This document shows positions 58,539 through 64,000 of a stretch of 64,000 nucleotides of DNA, one piece after another (position 1 is the first letter of the stretch; every line of letters starts with the position of its first letter). The stretch is from assembly GCA_002280555.1 (NCBI GenBank), contig NCEE01000009.1, forward strand, positions 1-64,000, read 5' to 3'. The notes beneath the pieces were generated by a model. That model saw nothing but the letters and a program-made list of their open reading frames with translations, was not told the origin of the DNA and ran no database searches. This DNA comes from Sphingomonas sp. 32-62-10 (lineage in GTDB: Bacteria; Pseudomonadota; Alphaproteobacteria; Sphingomonadales; Sphingomonadaceae). The position numbers and the translations under genes are program-made.

Positions 58539-58961
58539 TTATTGCTCGAGCGGAACCGCGCTGTTGCTTGCAGGCAGCGTGATATTCGCGACAGGGGCGG
58601 CACTGTTGCCGTTCGCCGCTGCCGCCGCGACCGCCGCAGCTGATGGTGCTTCACCAAGCGTCGGCGCCGGTGCGCCGGGAGCGCGGAGGGGTGCGGTAGG
58701 TCGCCGCGCGAGGGAGGCATCGACCGACTGAGTCTGCCGTGACGCCGCCAGGAATGCGAGCAGGATGCTGAGCGAAATAAAAGCCGTTGCCAGCACCGAT
58801 GTCGAGCGGGTGAGGAAATCGGCGGCACCGCGCGCCGACATCAATCCGCCGGGGCTGCCGCCCATGCCAAGCCCGCCGCCTTCGGACCGCTGCATCAGAA
58901 TAACGCCGACCAGCGCAGCCGCGACCAGAGCGTGAACGACAAGGAGAAAGCTGAAAAACAT
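58539..58961 (-). CDS. secG: preprotein translocase subunit SecG
   Basis: A 140-residue membrane protein. SecG features are the first helix FSFLLVVHALVAAALVGVILMQRSEGGGLGMGGS, the mobile loop with GGLMSARGAADFLTRST, and a second helix. The tail from about residue 85 is Ala/Pro-rich, as often in alphaproteobacteria. SecG assists SecYE in protein export. ATG 58961 is chosen; the frame continues upstream without family sequence. The pyrG gene follows about 97 bp downstream, the arrangement common in alphaproteobacteria. Confidence 0.93.
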   Translation of the reverse strand: MFFSFLLVVHALVAAALVGVILMQRSEGGGLGMGGSPGGLMSARGAADFLTRSTSVLATAFISLSILLAFLAASRQTQSVDASLARRPTAPLRAPGAPAPTLGEAPSAAAVAAAAANGNSAAPVANITLPASNSAVPLEQ

Positions 58962-59133
58962 AAGCGGGCTGAATTTTCCGAGATGAGAACCAATGCCGGG
59001 CACATAGGGGAGCAATGGCTCGTGATCAACCAGCGCCCACGGCCTGAAAGACCAAATCGTAACCGAGGCGAAACCAGCAGGTCATTCGGGCGTTCAGACC
59101 AGACCATTCATTTCACAAGCCGATTTTTGAGCC

Positions 59134-59535
59134 ATGTCCACCAATATCATGACAGCACCGACCCTGCCGGCCAGTACCGCGTTTCGCGGACTCACCAACT
59201 GGATGGCGACATTGATCGATTATGTCCGGTCAGGCGAACCCGATCTGACAAATCGCCAAATGGCGCTTTTGCTTGTGGTCTATCTGCAATCCGGCCCGCA
59301 TACCGTACGCGGATTGGCCAGCAGCCTGAAAGTTTCGAAGCCGGTCGTCACACGCGCCTTGAACAGACTTGGCAGCCTCGGCTATCTCCGCCGCCAACGT
59401 GATGAAAGCGACAAGCGCAACATCTATGTCGTGCGCACCGCCGAAGGGGCAGAGTTTCTTGAACAATTCGAGCATTTCATCGGGACAGACTCAGCCCCAC
59501 AACCTGCCCACATCCAACGGCACAGCGTCGCGTAA
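59134..59535 (+). CDS. MarR-family transcriptional regulator
   Basis: A 133-residue winged helix-turn-helix protein: LTNRQMALLLVVYLQSGPHTVRGLASSLKVSKPVVTRALNRLGSLGYLRRQRDESDKRNIYVVRTAEG is the MarR DNA-binding part (the quoted region spans about 38-106 and includes the wing DESDKRN). Ligand and targets unknown. Its end overlaps the start of an SH3-domain gene, a pairing I associate with sphingomonads. Confidence 0.88.
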   Translation: MSTNIMTAPTLPASTAFRGLTNWMATLIDYVRSGEPDLTNRQMALLLVVYLQSGPHTVRGLASSLKVSKPVVTRALNRLGSLGYLRRQRDESDKRNIYVVRTAEGAEFLEQFEHFIGTDSAPQPAHIQRHSVA

Positions 59536-59854
59536 GAGCTTTTCGCTCGGCGGTCCGTCGGTCGTCATCGACCCGCGTACACAGGCCGTTCGGCGGGATC
59601 TTGCCGATATCCGCTTGGCCGATCAGGTGTTCGCGCCGCATTACGCATCGCCATTACCGATGGTCGTCAACCAACCGGCGTCGCTGCGCGCCGGTGCCGA
59701 TTCCGCCGCACAATCGATCGCAGATTTACCGGCTGGTTCGGTGTTCGAGGCCCTGGACTTTTCCGGCGGGACGGCTTGGGGGATTGCCGTCTCGCTGGGC
59801 CTTGTCGGTTATGTAGATCGCGGGTCGATTGCCTTTGATCCGGCGCAGGATTGA
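59459..59854 (+). CDS. SH3-domain protein overlapping the marR gene
   Basis: A protein of about 131 residues. The conserved part begins FSLGGPSVVIDPRTQAVRRDLADIRLADQVFAPHY and ends with a bacterial SH3-like fold (QPASLRAGADSAAQSI, AGSVFEALDFSGGTAWGI, GLVGYVDRGSI). The family accompanies NlpC/P60-type hydrolases, but no peptidase domain is present here. No ATG, GTG or TTG exists between the marR stop and the conserved region in this frame; TTG 59459 or ATG 59426, both inside marR, are the nearest starts. Start confidence is low. Confidence 0.65.
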   Translation: MNNSSISSGQTQPHNLPTSNGTASRKSFSLGGPSVVIDPRTQAVRRDLADIRLADQVFAPHYASPLPMVVNQPASLRAGADSAAQSIADLPAGSVFEALDFSGGTAWGIAVSLGLVGYVDRGSIAFDPAQD

Positions 59855-59863
59855 ACGCCGCTC

Positions 59864-60802
59864 ATGGCCCTGAATGTCTTTATCGACGGCGCGGCCGGCA
59901 CGACAGGGCTCGAAATCCGCGAGCGGCTGGCGACTCGCACCGATCTCGCCCTGATCACGCTCGATGAGGCTTCGCGCAAGGATGCCGATGCCCGCCGTCA
60001 GGCACTGAACGATGCCGATTTCGTCATCCTTTGCCTGCCGGATGATGCCGCGCGCGAAGCCGTAGCGCTGATCGACAACCAGCGCACCCGCGTGATTGAC
60101 GCTTCGACTGCGTTCCGGACGGCAGAGGGCTGGATTTACGGACTGCCCGAACTCGAACCGGGCCAATCCGCCGCGATTGGCGAAGCCGCCCGGGTCAGCA
60201 ATCCCGGCTGTTACCCCACTGGATTTCTTTGCCTTGTCAGGCCGTTGGTCCGCGCAGGGCTGGTGCCTGCCGATTGGGCGCTCAGCGTGAATGCCGCGTC
60301 GGGCTATTCAGGCGGCGGCAAGACGATGATCGCAGAATTCGAAAGCGGCGAAGAAACCACCGCACTGCGCGGCTATGCGTTGGGGCTGGCACACAAGCAC
60401 GTGCCCGAAATGCAGAAACATGCCCGACTAGCCCATCCGCCGATTTTCATGCCGTCGGTTGCCAACACCTATCGCGGGATGATCGTGGAAGTGCCCCTGC
60501 CCCTTCAAGCGTTTCTCCGCCGCCCGAGCCTCGCCACGATCGAAAGCAATCTGCGCGATTCCTATCGCGACAGTCCAGTCATCCGGGTTGCAGAGACAAT
60601 AGATGACGATCCCGGACTCGTGCGGATCGAAGACGATGCCAACACTGATCGGCTAACGCTCCGCGTGGTGGGGAATGGCGATACCGGCCAGGCACGACTG
60701 ATCGCGACGCTCGACAATCTGGGCAAGGGCGCCGCGGGCGCCGCCGTACAGAACCTGAACATCATGGCCGGGCTTGATCAGACACTTGGCCTGAACCTGT
60801 AA
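59864..60802 (+). CDS. argC: N-acetyl-gamma-glutamyl-phosphate reductase (type 2)
   Basis: A 312-residue reductase of arginine biosynthesis, of the short AGPR type 2. Cofactor-binding opens NVFIDGAAGTTGLEIRERL; the catalytic Cys is in SNPGCYPTGFL; ASGYSGGGKTMIAEFE and LGLAHKHVPEMQKHA are other conserved blocks. ATG 59864 starts nine bases after the SH3 gene, but no functional link is obvious. Notably arginine synthesis (here) and arginine degradation (astAB at 15-18 kb) both occur in the window. Confidence 0.94.
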   Translation: MALNVFIDGAAGTTGLEIRERLATRTDLALITLDEASRKDADARRQALNDADFVILCLPDDAAREAVALIDNQRTRVIDASTAFRTAEGWIYGLPELEPGQSAAIGEAARVSNPGCYPTGFLCLVRPLVRAGLVPADWALSVNAASGYSGGGKTMIAEFESGEETTALRGYALGLAHKHVPEMQKHARLAHPPIFMPSVANTYRGMIVEVPLPLQAFLRRPSLATIESNLRDSYRDSPVIRVAETIDDDPGLVRIEDDANTDRLTLRVVGNGDTGQARLIATLDNLGKGAAGAAVQNLNIMAGLDQTLGLNL

Positions 60803-60814
60803 GGAAGTATCGGC

Positions 60815-62278
60815 ATGACTCGCCAGCCTGCCTCGAAATTGCTGTTGTTCGGTGCCACGGGCGATCTGGCACAGCGCATGTTGCTGCCGTCGCTTTATGG
60901 CCTGCACGCCGATGGGTTGTTGCCCGAAGGGCTGACGATTACCGGCACGGCGCGGTCGGACCATGATGACGAGAGCTACCGCGCATTCGCTGCGACCGCG
61001 CTCAGCACCCATTTGCCTGCCGACCGTAAGGATGATGCGGCGATTGCATCATTCCTCGAACGGGTTTTGTATCAACCGCTCGACGCATCATCAATCGACG
61101 GTTTTGCCGCGCTGGCGGACAAGATCGGCGACACATCGGGCGGGCTCGCGATCTTCCTGTCGACCGCGCCTTCGCTGTTCCGCCCGACGATCAAGGGGCT
61201 CGAATCGGCCGGACTTGCGGGGCTGAATGTGCGGATCGGCCTGGAAAAGCCGCTCGGCCATGATCTCAATTCGAGCCGCGAAATCAACGATGCCGTCGCC
61301 GAGGTTTTCCCCGAAGACCGAACTTTCCGGATCGATCATTATCTCGGCAAGGAAACCGTCCAGAACATCCTCGCGCTCCGCTTTGGCAACACGCTGTTCG
61401 AGCCGATCTGGAATGCGCGCGGGATCGACAATGTCCAGATCACCATCTCCGAAACCGTGGGGTTGGAAGGGCGCGCGGGCTATTATGATGGCTCGGGTGC
61501 GATGCGCGACATGGTGCAGAACCATATGCTGCAACTCCTCGCGCTGATTGCTATGGAGCCGCCGGCCCGCTTCGACGGCACCGCGATCCGTGATGAAAAG
61601 GTGAAGGTGTTGCGCTCACTCCGCCCGATCAGCTCGGCCGATGCGCCGTCGCTGACCGTGACGGGGCAATATACCAGCGGCGCAGTGAAGGGCGAAATCG
61701 TTCGCGGCTATGCCGAAGAGCTGGAGCGCGCGTCGACCACAGAAACGTTCGTCGCGATCAAGGCCAATGTCGATAACTGGCGCTGGCAGGGCACGCCCTT
61801 TTACCTGCGTACCGGCAAACGCATGCCCACGCGCCAGTCCGAGATCGCGATCCAGTTCAAGCCCGTGCCGCATTCGATGTTTGCAGCGCGCGGGGGGAAG
61901 CTCCAACCCAACACGCTCGTCATCCGGTTGCAGCCCGAGGAATATGTGCGGCTGCTGGTGATGGCGAAGGAGCCGGGGCTAGACCGCGAAGGGGTGCGCC
62001 TGCGCGAAGTGCCGCTCGACCTGAGCCTCGACACCGAATTTGCAGGCACGCGGCGGCGCATCGCCTATGAACGGCTGCTGCTCGACCTGATCGAGGGCGA
62101 TCCGACCTTGTTCGTCCGCCGCGACGAGGTGGAGGCGCAATGGACCTGGATCGACGGCATTCGCGAAGGCTGGATCGCCAACGACATGAAGCCCAAGGCC
62201 TATCCCGCGGGCAGCTGGGGCCCATCGGCCGCGGTGGCGCTCACCGAGCGCGATGGCACCACTTGGCATGATGGGTGA
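60815..62278 (+). CDS. zwf: glucose-6-phosphate 1-dehydrogenase
   Basis: A 487-residue enzyme that oxidises glucose-6-phosphate to 6-phosphogluconolactone. NADP-binding motif LLFGATGDLAQRMLLPSL; the active-site signature RIDHYLGKETVQNI; GLEKPLGHDL and TPFYLRTGKRMP are conserved. It heads the Entner-Doudoroff cluster zwf-pgl-edd, with argC 12 bp before it. Length is standard. Confidence 0.97.
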   Translation: MTRQPASKLLLFGATGDLAQRMLLPSLYGLHADGLLPEGLTITGTARSDHDDESYRAFAATALSTHLPADRKDDAAIASFLERVLYQPLDASSIDGFAALADKIGDTSGGLAIFLSTAPSLFRPTIKGLESAGLAGLNVRIGLEKPLGHDLNSSREINDAVAEVFPEDRTFRIDHYLGKETVQNILALRFGNTLFEPIWNARGIDNVQITISETVGLEGRAGYYDGSGAMRDMVQNHMLQLLALIAMEPPARFDGTAIRDEKVKVLRSLRPISSADAPSLTVTGQYTSGAVKGEIVRGYAEELERASTTETFVAIKANVDNWRWQGTPFYLRTGKRMPTRQSEIAIQFKPVPHSMFAARGGKLQPNTLVIRLQPEEYVRLLVMAKEPGLDREGVRLREVPLDLSLDTEFAGTRRRIAYERLLLDLIEGDPTLFVRRDEVEAQWTWIDGIREGWIANDMKPKAYPAGSWGPSAAVALTERDGTTWHDG

Positions 62279-62449
62279 GGGTCAAAACCGCCTACCCAAA
62301 GCCGTTCGCGCTGAGTAGGGACTGAGCGACATTGAGGGCACGTATTGAAGCATTTTTTGATGCAGTCGAACCGTGCTTCGATACGCAACTTGGACAAGTT
62401 CAGCGGCTGCTCAGCACGCACGACGCTTTCAAATTGTTGAGGAATGACA
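62279..62449. repeat. zwf-pgl intergenic region with imperfect dispersed-type inverted repeat
   Basis: CGTATTGAAGCA (62341-62352) and TGCTTCGATACG (62374-62385) are inverted with one mismatch, which in RNA is a G-U pair. The neighbourhood (CTTGGACAAGTTCAGC at 62390-62405) resembles the dispersed sphingomonad CTTCGACAAGCTCAGC unit. No gene. It may form a hairpin between zwf and pgl in the operon mRNA. Confidence 0.55.
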
Positions 62450-63154
62450 ATGACCGAGATCGAATGGTGGGATTATGACAGCGCCGATGAAATGGCGGAT
62501 GCTGTATCGGGCGATGCAGCCTTCATCATCGAAAGCGCGATTGATGCCCGCGGCGGCGCGGTGATCGCGCTGCCCGGCGGCACCACCCCCCTGCCGATCT
62601 ATGAAAAACTCGCCAAGGCCAAGCTCGACTGGAAGCGCGTGACGATCCTGCCGACCGACGACCGGTTGGTGCCGATGGGCGATGCGCTCTCGAACATCAC
62701 CGCGATCGCCAAGGTGTTCCTGCCGAAGGGCGTCCGCGTGTTGCCGATCACCAGCGAGGCGGCGGCCGATTACAAGGCCGCCGGGCGCGCTGCCGATGCC
62801 CGGTTGCAAGATGTGCACTGGCCGCTCGATCTGTGCGTGCTGGGGGTAGGCGCCGATGGCCACACCGCCTCGATCTTTCCCGGCCCCGATTTCGAGGAAG
62901 CCGTGGCCGGCCCGCGCGAGCGCCGCGCCGTTGGTGTGATGCCGGGTGACCTGCCCGCCGAAGCCCCTGTCGCCCGCGTTACCCTGACCCGCGAGGCGAT
63001 CATCTCGGCGCGTGCGCTGATGATCGCGGTGACGGGGCAGGCCAAACGCGACATCATCGAACGCGCGATCAAGGACGGGCCAATGTCGCCCTATCCGATC
63101 GGTCGCGTGCTCGCCGATGTCGAATTGCCCGTGGATATTCACTGGAGCGCGTAA
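62450..63154 (+). CDS. pgl: 6-phosphogluconolactonase
   Basis: A 234-residue lactonase of the DevB/Pgl type. Conserved segments are ALPGGTTPLPIYEKL, VTILPTDDRLVP, LCVLGVGADGHTASIFPG and VTLTREAIISARALMI. It hydrolyses 6-phosphogluconolactone to 6-phosphogluconate. GAGGA lies eight bases before ATG 62450; an ATG six bases earlier is too close to it. Confidence 0.95.
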   Translation: MTEIEWWDYDSADEMADAVSGDAAFIIESAIDARGGAVIALPGGTTPLPIYEKLAKAKLDWKRVTILPTDDRLVPMGDALSNITAIAKVFLPKGVRVLPITSEAAADYKAAGRAADARLQDVHWPLDLCVLGVGADGHTASIFPGPDFEEAVAGPRERRAVGVMPGDLPAEAPVARVTLTREAIISARALMIAVTGQAKRDIIERAIKDGPMSPYPIGRVLADVELPVDIHWSA

Positions 63155-63158
63155 AGCC

Positions 63159-64000
63159 ATGGCCCTGCACCCAGCAATCGCCGCCGTTACCGACCGGATC
63201 ATTGAGCGATCGAAGCCAACGCGCAATGCTTATCTCGCGCTGATCCGGCGGGAGCGGGAAAACGGGGTGGATCGCCCGATGTTGGGCTGCGCGAACCTGG
63301 CGCATGGCTTTGCAGGGACCGAAGAAGATCGCGACACGATGCGTGCCGGGCGCGCGATGAACATCGGCATCGTCACAGCGTATAACGACATGCTTTCCGC
63401 GCATGCGACCTATTATCGCTACCCTGAACAGATGAAGATCTGGGCGCGCGAGGCGGGCGCCACCGCGCAGGTGGCGGGCGGCGTGCCGGCGATGTGCGAC
63501 GGGGTGACACAGGGGTTCCCCGGCATGGAACTCTCGCTGTTCAGCCGCGATACGATCGCGCTCAGCACCGCCATCGCGCTCAGCCATGGCATGTTCGAGG
63601 GCGCGGCCCTTCTTGGCATTTGCGACAAGATCGTGCCGGGGCTGCTCATGGGCGCTTTGCGCTTCGGCCATTTGCCGATGATGTTGATTCCGGGCGGACC
63701 GATGCGATCGGGCCTGCCCAACAAGGAAAAAGCGGCGATCCGCGAGCAATATGCTGAGGGTAAGGCAACCCGCGAGCAGCTGCTTGATGCCGAAATTGCC
63801 GCTTATCATTCGAAGGGTACCTGCACTTTTTACGGCACCGCCAATTCCAATCAGATGATGATGGAAATGATGGGGCTCCACATGCCCGGCGCGGCATTTG
63901 CGAACCCCGGCACCAAGCTGCGCCAGGAGCTGTCGCGCGCTGCCGTCCACCGCCTCGCCACAATCGGCTGGAATGGCGATAATTACCGGCCATTGGGCGA
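63159..64000 (+). CDS. edd: phosphogluconate dehydratase (cut by window end)
   Basis: The first 280 residues of an IlvD/Edd-family dehydratase, which makes KDPG from 6-phosphogluconate. The iron-sulfur and active-site region includes GGVPAMCDGVTQGFPGMELSL, with the Cys in MCDG, then GICDKIVPGLLMGALRFGHLP and SKGTCTFYGTANSNQMMMEMMGLHMPG. Position directly after zwf and pgl fits Edd, not IlvD. The gene runs off the window; eda and glk are probably beyond it. Confidence 0.95.
   Translation, partial: MALHPAIAAVTDRIIERSKPTRNAYLALIRRERENGVDRPMLGCANLAHGFAGTEEDRDTMRAGRAMNIGIVTAYNDMLSAHATYYRYPEQMKIWAREAGATAQVAGGVPAMCDGVTQGFPGMELSLFSRDTIALSTAIALSHGMFEGAALLGICDKIVPGLLMGALRFGHLPMMLIPGGPMRSGLPNKEKAAIREQYAEGKATREQLLDAEIAAYHSKGTCTFYGTANSNQMMMEMMGLHMPGAAFANPGTKLRQELSRAAVHRLATIGWNGDNYRPLG

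Noticed and set aside
1..64000. CRISPR arrays, insertion sequences, prophage or integrase genes
   Set aside because: No regularly spaced direct repeats, transposase or integrase motifs, or att-like duplications were seen; the tRNA-Glu has no integrated element beside it.

Overview
The window is a 64 kb stretch of high-GC chromosome that looks like a sphingomonad (Alphaproteobacteria, Sphingomonadales), probably an aerobic anoxygenic phototroph. Supporting signs are the gene complement (fused cysNC, class II DAHP synthase, truA/fmt/recR/def cluster, a MarR gene overlapping an SH3-domain gene, a zwf-pgl-edd Entner-Doudoroff operon, a TonB-dependent receptor), dense ATGA/GTGA-type overlaps between genes, and the short CTTCGACTTCGCTCAG-type intergenic repeat. 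No transposase, integrase, CRISPR array or rRNA operon is visible; the only RNA gene found is tRNA-Glu(CTC).

Layout. 1-777: a chimeric reading frame, cydA 5' end joined to an acyl-CoA dehydrogenase. 0.9-7.8 kb: FKBP isomerase, rpsU, cysS, an outer-membrane barrel, a PhyH dioxygenase/D-2-hydroxyacid dehydrogenase pair and DAHP synthase. 7.85-14.2 kb: tRNA-Glu, cfa-phr, a deacetylase-family protein, an esterase coupled to rppH, and two membrane proteins. 14.3-24.1 kb: an arginine succinyltransferase cluster (M20 hydrolase-astA-astB), sulfate activation (cysD-cysNC-cysQ), an orphan histidine kinase lacking its phosphoacceptor histidine, and a GST-like protein. 24.2-35.3 kb: housekeeping (def, recR, fmt, truA, RNA m5U methyltransferase, nnrED, N-formylglutamate amidohydrolase, ispE, TPR protein, ETF-QO). 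35.4-43.8 kb: UDG-like protein, lytic transglycosylase, moaB, VOC protein, radical SAM protein, porin-like barrel, membrane cNMP-domain protein, acyl-CoA ligase. 43.8-50.2 kb: dnaE, glutathione peroxidase, GNAT, lolD and a broken lolC. 50.6-56.9 kb: TonB receptor, heat-regulated hsp20, pucC convergent with a pucBA-type light-harvesting pair, and a TonB protein. 57-64 kb: broken pyrG, secG, marR, SH3 gene, argC, zwf, pgl and partial edd.

The most interesting biology is the isolated light-harvesting module at 53.9-56.05 kb. The alpha and beta polypeptides align without gaps to LH2-type rather than LH1-type subunits, carry LH2-relevant substitutions, lie tail-to-tail with a PucC-family assembly factor across a shared terminator, and have a perfect TGT-N12-ACA (PpsR/CrtJ-type) palindrome upstream. 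Other leads are the His-to-Glu histidine kinase, a heat-shock promoter plus ROSE-like thermometer before hsp20, a PurR-like palindrome before DAHP synthase, and a Popeye-like membrane cNMP-domain protein.

A caution: three genes contain abrupt junctions (cydA/acyl-CoA dehydrogenase at about 436-450, lolC at about 49775, pyrG at about 58248). Two hit genes expected to be essential, so assembly or amplification artefacts should be excluded before any biological reading.
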